Assembly (NCBI GenBank): GCA_964473525.1
Contig: CAYYPK010000026.1
Location: 1-64,000 of the forward strand
Reading direction: 5' to 3'
DNA: 64,000 bases
Source: GCA-2687025 sp964473525
GTDB lineage: Bacteria; Poribacteria; WGA-4E; GCA-2687025
The translations under genes and the position numbers were made by a program. Numbering within the stretch: position 1 is the stretch's first letter; every line of letters starts with the position of its first letter. This document shows, one piece after another, positions 42,982-51,375 of this stretch. Below the pieces are notes generated by a model. It was not told the DNA's origin and ran no database searches. It saw nothing but the letters and a program-made list of their open reading frames with translations.

Positions 42982-44172
42982 TCAGCCCACGTCCGACGCA
43001 GCCGCATCGCTCGCCGCGCGCTTGGCAGACAGCGTCCTGCGAGATACGACTGCGGCGACGGCGTACAGCGCGCCGCCCGTGAGGAACACCGTCGAGGACG
43101 GCAAGCCGACGTGCGGGGCCGCCCAGCCCAGGAGCGGGCCAGCCGCCGCGCCCATGTCCGAGGCGGTCACGTATGACGCCGTGACACGCGGCCCTCGGCT
43201 TACTGCCTCCGCGAGCACCGTGACGGTGGTCGCCGTGCCACACACGAAGAACACGAGCACGCATGCGATGAGCAGGACGGGCCGGTCGATCTGGCTCCCG
43301 ATGGCCAAGGCGCCCGCGCCGACGGCGAAGTAGCGTAGCGACGCGTTGCGCCTACCAACGCGGTCGCTGATGGCTCCCCACACGGGCGCGCTCCAACCAG
43401 CGATCCACCGCGCAGACAGCAGAGAACCGTTGAGGGTAGCGACGCCTACGACGACCCCCACCACGGTGACCGACTCCCCAACCTTGTCGCGCAGCACGAG
43501 CCCGAGGGTAGACATCACGAGCCCAGAGCCCACGCAGCCGACGGTGAAGCCACACACCCACAGGCCCGCCGTGCCCCTGAAGCTAGGCCGCTCATGTCGC
43601 TCCCGGGCGCCGGTGTGCTTCACGAGCCGTTGAGATTGCACGCCGAGAGGGATGGCCAGGAGCGACGCCCCGGTGAAGAGGAAGAGCGTGCGCGCGAAGC
43701 CCAACACGTCGTGCCCAACCGCCCCCGCGAGGTTGCCTGCGACCGAGCCCAAGCGCGCGATGAAGTTGTACGAGCCCATGACGACCCCGACCGACTCGTC
43801 GCCCGCAGCGTCCGCGGCGGTCATCAGGCCGCTCTGTCGGATGAACGACCAGCAGAGACCCCAGAGCAGACGTCCCGCGAGGAACACCAGGAAGGTCGAG
43901 GCGACGCCGTAGAGCGCCGTGACGGCAGCGCCACCCGCGAGCGCGCAGGAGAGAGCGAACGTCACGTTGACCCGGTAGAGCGCGCGTTCCGCGACGTGGT
44001 TGGTGAGGAAGCGCACCCACCGATTCGCGGAGAGGATGATCCCGACCTCAAGGTACGTCAGCCCAAGGGCGTCGTAATACGTGGGGAGGACCGAGTAGAG
44101 CATCTGGTCGCCGAGGAGCGAGAACGCCGTCGCTAGGGCGACGAGGACGACAGGCGCGTACGCTCGCGACAT
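42982..44172 (-). CDS. Major facilitator superfamily transporter
   Basis: The 396-residue inner-membrane protein has about 12 spans in two sets of six. The motif between spans 2 and 3 (R-W-V-R-F-L-T-N) and that between 8 and 9 (G-A-I-S-D-R-V-G-R-R-N) mark the MFS fold. A secondary carrier for a small solute is likely, but no substrate-specific features are seen. It ends 48 bases before addB and begins 64 bases after rsfS. No strong ribosome site precedes the ATG at 44172. Confidence 0.9.
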   Translation of the reverse strand: MSRAYAPVVLVALATAFSLLGDQMLYSVLPTYYDALGLTYLEVGIILSANRWVRFLTNHVAERALYRVNVTFALSCALAGGAAVTALYGVASTFLVFLAGRLLWGLCWSFIRQSGLMTAADAAGDESVGVVMGSYNFIARLGSVAGNLAGAVGHDVLGFARTLFLFTGASLLAIPLGVQSQRLVKHTGARERHERPSFRGTAGLWVCGFTVGCVGSGLVMSTLGLVLRDKVGESVTVVGVVVGVATLNGSLLSARWIAGWSAPVWGAISDRVGRRNASLRYFAVGAGALAIGSQIDRPVLLIACVLVFFVCGTATTVTVLAEAVSRGPRVTASYVTASDMGAAAGPLLGWAAPHVGLPSSTVFLTGGALYAVAAVVSRRTLSAKRAASDAAASDVG

Positions 44173-44235
44173 CAGGCGGGCTCTCGACGGGTGCTCGGAT
44201 TGGGCGTGGCAGGGGTCGGGCCGGAGCGTTGGCGC

Positions 44236-44667
44236 CTACACGAAGTCGCGCGCGGTGAGCGGCCGCGGCTCGTCGGCCGTGTCCTCCCACGTCGGATCCA
44301 GGTCGGCGTCCTCGTCGGAGATCACCGTCGTTGGAGCCTCGCCCCAAAGGCGGTCCAAGCCGTAGAATTCGCGGGCCTCGCGCGTGAAGACGTGGATCAC
44401 CGTGTCGACGTAATCGAGCAACGTCCACGCAGCCTGGCGCGAGCCTTCGCGGTGCAGGAGGCGGTGGCCCTCCTCCTTCATCCGGTGGTGCACGATCTCC
44501 GCGATCCCGTTCGCGTGCGTGTCGGACGTGCCGGTACAGACCACGAAGAAGTCGGTGAAGGATCCCATCTCGCGGAGGTCGATCAGCGTGACGTCCTGTG
44601 CCTTCCGGCTGAGCGCCGCCTCGGCAGCTACCCTCGCCATCGCCTCGGTATCTACGGCGGTTGCCAT
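44236..44667 (-). CDS. rsfS: Ribosomal silencing factor RsfS
   Basis: The 143-residue protein has the RsfS core: K-A-Q-D-V-T-L-I-D-L-R, F-T-D-F-F-V-V-C-T-G-T-S-D-T-H and W-T-L-L-D-Y-V-D-T-V-I-H-V-F. It binds ribosomal protein uL14 and blocks subunit joining in nutrient-poor conditions. An acidic tail of about 30 residues (D-E-D-A-D-L-D-P-T-W-E) extends beyond the family core. The start at 44667 has aaggga upstream; the longer open frame lies over yqeK. It follows yqeK, the usual order. Confidence 0.93.
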   Translation of the reverse strand: MATAVDTEAMARVAAEAALSRKAQDVTLIDLREMGSFTDFFVVCTGTSDTHANGIAEIVHHRMKEEGHRLLHREGSRQAAWTLLDYVDTVIHVFTREAREFYGLDRLWGEAPTTVISDEDADLDPTWEDTADEPRPLTARDFV

Positions 44668-44699
44668 TGTGTTCCCTTCGGTCACAGGAGCGGCCGTTG

Positions 44700-45278
44700 T
44701 CACGATCGAGACCGCGCGATCAGGTCGTTCATGGCGTCCACCGTCCGAGGATGGATCAGCCTGCCCTTGTCCATCAGAGCTTGAAGGCGGAACTGCATCG
44801 TGCGGACGACGCCACCGTGCAAGTCCCGCATCACGAGGCGCCGAGCCACGGCCGCCTCCGGGAACGGCCTCGACGGCTCGGAGAAATCCGCCGCGTAGAG
44901 GGCCATGTCCAGGTCGGTCATGCCGACGCGCCCGGTAGTGTGGCTGCGGACGGCGTCGCAGACCAGTTCGTCCAGGCCGAACCGCTCGCGCCCCATTTCG
45001 GCGGCGATGTAGCCGTGCAGAGCGACCGGGTTCAGCCTGTCGTCCCGCGTGAGCCGCACCCCATGCCGGGCGCACTCGGCGAACTGCATCGGCGTGGGCA
45101 TCCACTTCGCGGCATCGTGCAGGAGGGCCGCGAGCTCGGCTCTCTCGGTGTCAACGCCGTGCGCGGCGGCGTATTCGGTCGCCGTGTCACGCACCCCCGC
45201 GACGTGCTTCAGTCGCTTCGCTGGGAGATGCTCTTCTAGGTAGGCGGCGAGTTCAGACTTCGATGCTCTCGTCGTCAT
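44700..45278 (-). CDS. yqeK: YqeK-like HD-domain hydrolase
   Basis: The 192-residue protein has the HD-domain histidines and aspartates in R-L-K-H-V, A-A-L-L-H-D-A-A-K, L-H-G-Y-I-A-A and V-R-S-H-T-T-G plus D in Y-A-A-D-F-S-E-P-S-R. Proteins of this type are symmetrical Ap4A hydrolases. The order yacG-yqeK-rsfS on one strand is compact; its start overlaps the end of yacG by 26 bases, suggesting coupled translation. Confidence 0.92.
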   Translation of the reverse strand: MTTRASKSELAAYLEEHLPAKRLKHVAGVRDTATEYAAAHGVDTERAELAALLHDAAKWMPTPMQFAECARHGVRLTRDDRLNPVALHGYIAAEMGRERFGLDELVCDAVRSHTTGRVGMTDLDMALYAADFSEPSRPFPEAAVARRLVMRDLHGGVVRTMQFRLQALMDKGRLIHPRTVDAMNDLIARSRS

Positions 45279-45534
45279 CCGCCCCCGCTTTCTCGCCCAG
45301 CTTTGCCTGCAGCTGCTGCACTAGATCCACGAGGTCATCGCGGCTCATGTCAGAGACCTCGGCTGTGAGGCGCTCCTCCTCGGTCAGATCCCGCCCAACT
45401 ACGTACCGCTCGCTGAACCAGTTGTCGAGGTCGACATGCTTGCAGCGTTCGCCGCAGAACGGGAACGCCGGAGGCAGCGGGTCGCCTTTGACGTAGGCCA
45501 CGCCCGCTCCGCACGTCGGACACTTCAGCGCCAT
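45253..45534 (-). CDS. yacG: YacG-like zinc ribbon protein (DNA gyrase inhibitor family)
   Basis: The 93-residue protein has the two zinc cysteine pairs in C-P-T-C-G and F-C-G-E-R-C-K, followed by D-L-D-N-W-F-S-E-R-Y-V-V, the YacG signature. In E. coli YacG binds and inhibits DNA gyrase. The C-terminal 35 residues are an acidic, partly helical extension. The start at 45534 fits the family N-terminus (A-L-K-C-P-T-C), though there is no strong ribosome site; an ATG at 45555 or GTG at 45564 would add 7 or 10 residues. Confidence 0.85.
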   Translation of the reverse strand: MALKCPTCGAGVAYVKGDPLPPAFPFCGERCKHVDLDNWFSERYVVGRDLTEEERLTAEVSDMSRDDLVDLVQQLQAKLGEKAGADDDESIEV

Positions 45535-45665
45535 GCGTCTTACCGTACGCGCCATGCGCTCCACAGCCCCTCAATTGCAGACTCTGGCTCTGCCGACTAC
45601 CATATGACGTGGTCTGGACGGTAGCGGATTGGCGCGACGGAAGTCAAGGTCTTGGGGGTCGTTGG

Positions 45666-46844
45666 ATGGAACGGGGGATGGATCGTCGCACGTTCCTGAC
45701 GAGCTTCGCCGGAGGACTCGTTGCCTTGCGCGCGCGTCCGCTGAACGCCGTGGGTGGACCAACTGTTGGCGAGTACACAGGGCCGAACGTCGTCGTCGTG
45801 CGTTTCGGTGGCGGCTGCCGTCGTCAAGAGACCATCCTCGGCGACGACACGTACTCTCCTTACCTGAGGCACGTCCTCGCCGCGCGCGGCACGCTCTTCT
45901 CGAGCATGGAGATGTCGGACTCGTCCGAGGTGGAGACAGGCCACGGTCAGGGCACCCTCAACATCCTCACCGGCCGCTACGACAGGTACAAGGACGTCGA
46001 CGACCGCTTCCTCGGCGAACGGTTCGAGGCGAAAACGCCGACGCTCTTCGAGCTCCTGCGCAAACAGTACGCGGTGAAGGAGCACGAGGCGCTCATCATC
46101 AACGGCGAGGACCGCATCGACGAGGAGTTCTACACGTTCAGCAACCACCACCTCTTCGGCGTCGAGTACCGGTCTCGCGTCCTGAGCCTGTACCGGTACA
46201 AGACGTTCCTCCTCCGCCGGCGTCTGGACGAGGGCGACGTCTCCGACGAGGAGCGACCGAAGGCGGAGCGTGAGCTGGCGAAGATGGAGGGCAGCGACTA
46301 CCGCATGCAGGGCGCCTACGTCGAGAGTCCAGACATTGTGCGCTTCTGGGAGGCGTGGCGGGAGTATTACGGTGACACGGGCTTTGTGAACCCCCGTGGC
46401 GATCGGCTGCTCACCGAACTCAGCCTACGCGCGATGCGCCAGCTGCGCCCGAAGCTCATGATGGTGAACTACAACGACTGCGACTACGTCCACTGGGGCG
46501 CCATGAGCCACTACACGCGTGGCGTCGCGATCATGGACGAAGGCCTGCGCCGACTCGTCGAATTCACCGACCAGGACGAGGCGTACCGCGACAACACCAT
46601 CTTCGTCGTCGTTCCCGACTGCGGCCGCGACAACAACCCGTTCATGGCGGTGCCGTGCCAGCACCACGCCAACACCAGATCAGCGAGGGAGATATTCGCC
46701 CTGGTCGTTGGCAAAGGCGTCCCGGCCGGGCAATGGATCGACGAGACGACGGACCAGATCGCGGTGGCCCCAACAGTCGCCGCGCTGATGGGGTTCCCGG
46801 CCCCAGACGCTGAGGGCGCCGTCTTGCGGCAGGCGCTCGCATGA
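45666..46844 (+). CDS. Tat-exported alkaline phosphatase superfamily protein
   Basis: The start at 45666 gives 392 residues with a twin-arginine signal (M-D-R-R-T-F-L-T-S-F-A-G-G). The mature part resembles the alkaline-phosphatase/sulfatase fold: E-T-G-H-G-Q-G-T-L-N-I-L-T-G, N-Y-N-D-C-D-Y-V-H-W, V-V-V-P-D-C-G-R-D-N and Q-H-H-A-N-T-R. The first metal-site strand reads V-V-V-V-R-F-G-G-G in place of the usual two aspartates, so the metal site is altered. Hydrolysis of a phosphate or sulfate ester is possible but uncertain. The following gene overlaps its stop by ATGA. Confidence 0.78.
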   Translation: MERGMDRRTFLTSFAGGLVALRARPLNAVGGPTVGEYTGPNVVVVRFGGGCRRQETILGDDTYSPYLRHVLAARGTLFSSMEMSDSSEVETGHGQGTLNILTGRYDRYKDVDDRFLGERFEAKTPTLFELLRKQYAVKEHEALIINGEDRIDEEFYTFSNHHLFGVEYRSRVLSLYRYKTFLLRRRLDEGDVSDEERPKAERELAKMEGSDYRMQGAYVESPDIVRFWEAWREYYGDTGFVNPRGDRLLTELSLRAMRQLRPKLMMVNYNDCDYVHWGAMSHYTRGVAIMDEGLRRLVEFTDQDEAYRDNTIFVVVPDCGRDNNPFMAVPCQHHANTRSAREIFALVVGKGVPAGQWIDETTDQIAVAPTVAALMGFPAPDAEGAVLRQALA

Positions 46845-47971
46845 ACGCCGCCGACGCTGCCGCGGTTCCCGCTCCCGCTTCCCTCGTGGTTCGCTGGCGT
46901 GGTCGCATCGCGCGTCTGCTCCGCTTCTGCTGGCGTTGGCTGTTCGCCGCCTTCCTGTGCACGACGCCGCCCGGCAGTGTCGTGGCGCTGGGGTGGGCGT
47001 TGCGACGGTCTCACGCCGCCAGTCACGGCGTCTGGGGCTCGAGTGTGGCTCCGCCGGGGCGGCCGCGATGGGTGTTCGCGGACGACGTGTGGCCCGCCTT
47101 GCAGAGGGCGAGACACGCGCCGGGCGGCATCCGCCAGCGCGGGCGTGCGGCGTGCGCCGCTCTGTTCGGTTCCTTGGCGACCAACTTCACGCTCGGCTTC
47201 TCCAGCATCCTCGTCGTGTGGACGGTGACGCTGCCCGGTTGCGTATTGTGGCTATTCGCGTGGTACGACGGGTGGAACAACTCGTTCACGAAGGGCTACG
47301 AGAACGCGGCGGTCGGCCCTGTGACGGGTCTCGGCGGCACGGCGCTGTTCATCATGGCGATGCTGTACGTCCCGATGGCGCAGGCGCGACACGCCGCCAC
47401 CGGCGACTGGCGCGCCTTCTACGAGTTCCGAGTGGTCTGGCGACTGATGCGCGCGACGCGGTTTCGGTATCTGCTGCTAGCGGCGTTCTACGCGGTCAGC
47501 GCCGTGCCGGTCATGGTGATGAAGACCGCCCCGTTCATCTTCACGCAGATAGACAACGCCCGCGAGGACATGGGCGCCGCCGAGGCGCGCGAGCTTCTGG
47601 ACGGCTACTTCTTCAAGACCTGCCTTGTCGTGTTCCCGATATTCGTGGCGTTGCGCGTTGTTGGCGGCCGCGTGTACGCCAGAGCGGCCGACCGCGCTGT
47701 CCGCAACGGCGCGCTGGCGCCAGAGACGTTGCGCCCGGCCGAACGCGACGCGGTGGGTTCGCTGGCGCCACCGGCGCGCGCGCGCCGCCGACGGGGTGAC
47801 GGGCTCGTCACGGCGCTCTGGATCGGTGGGTTGGCTGCGGTGTGGTTCGTCTTCGTCGCGCAGATATTCATCTCCGAGTTCCTGAACTACCATCCGGGTG
47901 TGGGATGGCTCAACCAGCCCACGGCGCAGCTCCCGTGGTTCCACTACATACCGTCGCATCTCAATCAATAG
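46841..47971 (+). CDS. Polytopic membrane protein of unknown function
   Basis: The 376-residue protein has about six membrane spans, for instance G-F-S-S-I-L-V-V-W-T-V-T-L-P-G-C-V-L and L-L-A-A-F-Y-A-V-S-A-V-P-V-M-V, and ends with W-F-H-Y-I-P-S-H-L-N-Q. A central G-L-G-G-T-A-L-F-I-M-A-M-L-Y-V-P-M-A-Q-A-R-H-A-A-T-G motif could be family-defining, but I do not recognise it. It is translationally coupled to the phosphatase-like gene and followed 7 bases later by a small membrane-anchored protein. Confidence 0.7.
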   Translation: MNAADAAAVPAPASLVVRWRGRIARLLRFCWRWLFAAFLCTTPPGSVVALGWALRRSHAASHGVWGSSVAPPGRPRWVFADDVWPALQRARHAPGGIRQRGRAACAALFGSLATNFTLGFSSILVVWTVTLPGCVLWLFAWYDGWNNSFTKGYENAAVGPVTGLGGTALFIMAMLYVPMAQARHAATGDWRAFYEFRVVWRLMRATRFRYLLLAAFYAVSAVPVMVMKTAPFIFTQIDNAREDMGAAEARELLDGYFFKTCLVVFPIFVALRVVGGRVYARAADRAVRNGALAPETLRPAERDAVGSLAPPARARRRRGDGLVTALWIGGLAAVWFVFVAQIFISEFLNYHPGVGWLNQPTAQLPWFHYIPSHLNQ

Positions 47972-47978
47972 GCGAGCG

Positions 47979-48395
47979 ATGCAGGAGTCGATGGATCCCG
48001 AGACTAGTAACGTAGCCATCGCGCGCGGCTGCCTGCCCGTGGTGCTGGTGGCTCTGCTGCTGGCGGGTGGGGCGTTTGCATTCGTCGCGTGGCGCGCGGG
48101 CGGCCCCAGCGAGATAGTCAACGAGTTCCTCGTCACGGGCACGCTGAATCTGCTGGAGACGCACGCGCTGGGCCAACGCCCGGACGGCGTGGCCGAGAGC
48201 GAAGTGCAGGCGACATTCGCGGCCGTCCGCGCCGGCGTCACCGACGACCGAGTCGACATGGACGCGCTGTACACAACCCTTCGGAGCTATGAGGAGCGGT
48301 TCAAGGGCACGGGTACCAAGCCCTCCACCGGAGAGATGCAGGGGTTCTTGAGCGACCTCGACGCGACCGTCCTGCCGCTGGCGGACGTCCGCTAG
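47979..48395 (+). CDS. Small membrane-anchored protein (138 aa)
   Basis: After a short polar start this protein has one hydrophobic segment (L-P-V-V-L-V-A-L-L-L-A-G-G-A-F-A-F-V-A-W) and then an extracytoplasmic region of about 95 residues with a helical character. A possible start at 47991 would be slightly shorter and has gcaggag only 3 bases upstream; 47979 has the better spacing from ggcgag. It is the third gene of an apparent operon with the phosphatase-like protein and the membrane protein. No family is recognised. Confidence 0.65.
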   Translation: MQESMDPETSNVAIARGCLPVVLVALLLAGGAFAFVAWRAGGPSEIVNEFLVTGTLNLLETHALGQRPDGVAESEVQATFAAVRAGVTDDRVDMDALYTTLRSYEERFKGTGTKPSTGEMQGFLSDLDATVLPLADVR

Positions 48396-48425
48396 GCAGC
48401 GTCCCGCCGCGTAGCCGGATGCCTT

Positions 48426-51257
48426 CTATGGACAATACACCTCGGGCAGCGGATCACCGTCGGTGATGACCGTCACGCGCGCGCGCGGCCTCTCTCCGTC
48501 CTTACGGTCGACGTCCAACGCCACACGGTTGTCGCCGGCCTCCACGGTGGGCGTTCCTCCGACGGGCGTCACGTCCCGCAAGGGCGCGCCGTCCGGCCCG
48601 TACAGGGTGCAGGCGTCGGGCGAGACGTACTCGACGTAGCACCCGGGCTCTATGTCGACAGGGAAGCTGATGCGGTCCCGGCCGGTCGTGATGTACGGAT
48701 GCCTAACCGGCGTCCGTACGAGCGGCAGCGCAGTGATGGGACCGAGGTAGCACTCGACGTCTTCGCCCGGCGGCAGGTTGTTGCACCAGACGCTGAGGAA
48801 GCCAACGGCTCCGAAGTCCACCGACTCCCTGAATATCGAGTACAGATCCCGTGAGTAGGGCCAGACGTAGGCGCCACACCGTTGGGCGTCGAACTCCACC
48901 AACTCGAAGTAGCGCCAGCCTTCGAAATCGACGACTACGTAGTGTTCGCCCGTCCCAAGCGCGACCGTTTCCGGGCTCTTGACCTGGAAGTTCAGCACCT
49001 CGCCCCTGGCGTCGCCGTGCACCCAGACTCCCAGACCCTGATGGCCGCCCAGATCGAGCGGCTGCGCGAACTCCCATCCGGCCCTAGCCCACGCTCCTTG
49101 CCGTTCTGGTCGGTCGCTGCGAGCCCTGTAGCAGCCACTCAGGGCTCCGTCGGGCGCCACGGATGTGGACGGTTCCAGCGCTGCCGTGACGCCGTCAGCC
49201 GTCTCGACCGCCTGCATGGGCGCGCCACCGGCGTAGTCCGAGAGGACGATGTTCCCCGGCTCGTCGTAACCGCCGGCAGACATCAGCGCCTCGATGCGAA
49301 TCCGCAGGCGTTGCGGGTCGAACGCGTTGTGAGTCGTCCACGTGTCCGCGCCGTTCGCAAGGCCTGGCGTCGTGTGCCTGTCGTACCTGACCGGCCGGAA
49401 CGTCCACCGACCGACGCCGGTCTGGGCGAGCGTGAACTCGTCGCCCGGGGTTCTGAGTCGCGCGCGTATGGGCTCCGGCACGCAACCAGCGCGCCTGAGA
49501 GTCTCGTACTTCCTACACACCGCGGCGACGCGGGGCAGGCCGGGAGACGTAGCAAGCCGCGCGGGGTCCACTTGCATCATTGAGAAGCTGCTGTCCGTCG
49601 CCAACGCCTTTCCGCACAGATACTCGATGTCGTCGGCCATCGTGGGTTCCTGCTGCGGGGAGTGCCACGGCAGCGGGGCGAACCATCCGAGGTGCGCCGG
49701 TAGCATGTTCCGCTGCGCCGAGAAGCCGTGGTCGCCAACGGCCGGCGCGGCGTGCACGCCGGTCTGCCCGTTGGACGCGCAGTGGATGTCGATGAACGTC
49801 TTGTAGCCGCGCCGCGGGTGGTCCCACGCGCCCAGTCGTGACCGCACGAACCAGAGATGGTGGTGGAAGGTGCTCATCTCCATCACCGCAGGCTTCTCGA
49901 GGCGCTTCCACAACTCGAACACGAACTTCGAGCCGTAGTGCCAGCCGTTCTCCCGGCCGCCCATCATGTCCTCGGCGTCCAGAGCGTCGAGGTACATCAT
50001 GTCGAAGCCGCAGGTGTTGAAGGCCTCGGCCGTCTTCGCAGCGACCTCCGCGAGGAGGACCGAGTCGCCGTCGGGCGCGAACAGCCCGAAGAACTCGAGC
50101 AGGTGGTCGGCGCGCGCTCCCGTCGCGTGCGGGGCCACCTGCGTGCCGCACGCGCCTCGCGTGCAGCCCGTGAAGGCGTACGGCTCCGTCTTGTCGATGC
50201 CGTCGAACGTGATGAGTTCGTCGTCGATTCTCAGCGTCACGCTGTTGCGGGAGAAGAGACCGGTGATCGTGGACATGTCCGCTGTGGACTCGACGACGCG
50301 CACGGTGGTCGCTTCCTCCGTCAGCGGCTCGGCCAGCGTGAAACCGGCGTCCGACGCCAGGCCCGGATGCGGCACGGGCGTCACCCACGCGGTGTCCTTG
50401 GCGATGCAATGCGCGTACGTGTGGAGGCCCGCGGAGATGCCCGCCTCGTGCAGCTTGTCGACAGCAGCTTTGAGGCCCGCGTACCCGTCTGGGTACATGT
50501 CTGGGTTGGGCCGGCAGTCGCCGAAGCGGAACGAACGGCCGCCGTGGAAGTCGATCTGGTCGAACCCGAGGGCCTGCGCCACGCCGATCCACTCGTCGGC
50601 GGTCTCCTCGGTGAGGTCGCCGAAGTTGAAGAGGTAGGAACCGCGGTTGATCGACGGTTCGAGCGCCCAGGGGCCGCCGAGTGGCGAGTGCGGCAAGTCG
50701 GGCGCGCTGCTCACGACCTCCTGCATCACCTCTCGCAGCTTGTCGGGCGGGCACGCCATCACGGCAGCCCTGGCTCCGGCGAAGCCGAACCTGGGGTAGC
50801 ACATCGCTCTTAGGCGGACGTTTGCGCCGGGTAGCTCCGCGACGTTCGTCTGTAGGTTGAGAGCAAGCGCGCACGCCGCCATCGAGGCGCCGCTGGCCCC
50901 GTCCGCGGTTAGCGAGACGTCAACGAACGTGAGCTCGTCGACACCATCGCCGTCCACGGACAGCACCTCGAAGACGATGTGACTAGAGTGGACATCCGCG
51001 CGTATCGCCAGGGTGACGTCCGCGCCCGCGAACTGCACGATGAGCGTGTCGCCGTCGCGTGACACGCTGGACGACGGCCACGCGCGGCCGTCCTTCGTGA
51101 CGCGCGCGGACGGAACGTCGGAGCCGCGGTCGAGGCGGTCAGCGCCCGTGCTCGTGTCCATGAAGCCGAGATTCGCGCCATCCCGGCCGATGACGTGGCG
51201 GCAGCGTTCCGTCTCCAGAACGATGCCCTGGCCGGCGCTGAACGTGGGATCAGACAT
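48426..51257 (-). CDS. Large glycosidase-like multidomain protein (943 aa)
   Basis: The protein has a beta-rich N-terminal part, a central region that looks like a (beta/alpha)8 glycosidase barrel (F-D-Q-I-D-F-H-G-G, H-E-A-G-I-S-A-G-L-H-T-Y, F-D-M-M-Y-L-D-A-L-D-A-E-D, R-L-G-A-W-D-H-P), and a C-terminal beta-sandwich region (F-V-V-V-D-F-E-G-W-R, Y-V-E-Y). A beta insertion (F-T-L-A-E-P-L to F-T-G-C-T-R-G) splits the barrel. The acidic residues near Y-L-D-A-L-D are candidate catalytic positions. I cannot assign a known GH family. There is no signal peptide. The OPT-like transporter gene lies 118 bases upstream on the same strand. The start is ATG 51257. Confidence 0.7.
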   Translation of the reverse strand: MSDPTFSAGQGIVLETERCRHVIGRDGANLGFMDTSTGADRLDRGSDVPSARVTKDGRAWPSSSVSRDGDTLIVQFAGADVTLAIRADVHSSHIVFEVLSVDGDGVDELTFVDVSLTADGASGASMAACALALNLQTNVAELPGANVRLRAMCYPRFGFAGARAAVMACPPDKLREVMQEVVSSAPDLPHSPLGGPWALEPSINRGSYLFNFGDLTEETADEWIGVAQALGFDQIDFHGGRSFRFGDCRPNPDMYPDGYAGLKAAVDKLHEAGISAGLHTYAHCIAKDTAWVTPVPHPGLASDAGFTLAEPLTEEATTVRVVESTADMSTITGLFSRNSVTLRIDDELITFDGIDKTEPYAFTGCTRGACGTQVAPHATGARADHLLEFFGLFAPDGDSVLLAEVAAKTAEAFNTCGFDMMYLDALDAEDMMGGRENGWHYGSKFVFELWKRLEKPAVMEMSTFHHHLWFVRSRLGAWDHPRRGYKTFIDIHCASNGQTGVHAAPAVGDHGFSAQRNMLPAHLGWFAPLPWHSPQQEPTMADDIEYLCGKALATDSSFSMMQVDPARLATSPGLPRVAAVCRKYETLRRAGCVPEPIRARLRTPGDEFTLAQTGVGRWTFRPVRYDRHTTPGLANGADTWTTHNAFDPQRLRIRIEALMSAGGYDEPGNIVLSDYAGGAPMQAVETADGVTAALEPSTSVAPDGALSGCYRARSDRPERQGAWARAGWEFAQPLDLGGHQGLGVWVHGDARGEVLNFQVKSPETVALGTGEHYVVVDFEGWRYFELVEFDAQRCGAYVWPYSRDLYSIFRESVDFGAVGFLSVWCNNLPPGEDVECYLGPITALPLVRTPVRHPYITTGRDRISFPVDIEPGCYVEYVSPDACTLYGPDGAPLRDVTPVGGTPTVEAGDNRVALDVDRKDGERPRARVTVITDGDPLPEVYCP

Positions 51258-51375
51258 GTGGGTCGGCGGCCTCCGTCAGGCACAGGGACAGACCGGGGCG
51301 GCGGCGGCGGCCGGAGCGTACCCAAGGCGGCCGTCCGACGCAATCGCGCGGTGACGCCACAGGCTGCGGCGGCGT

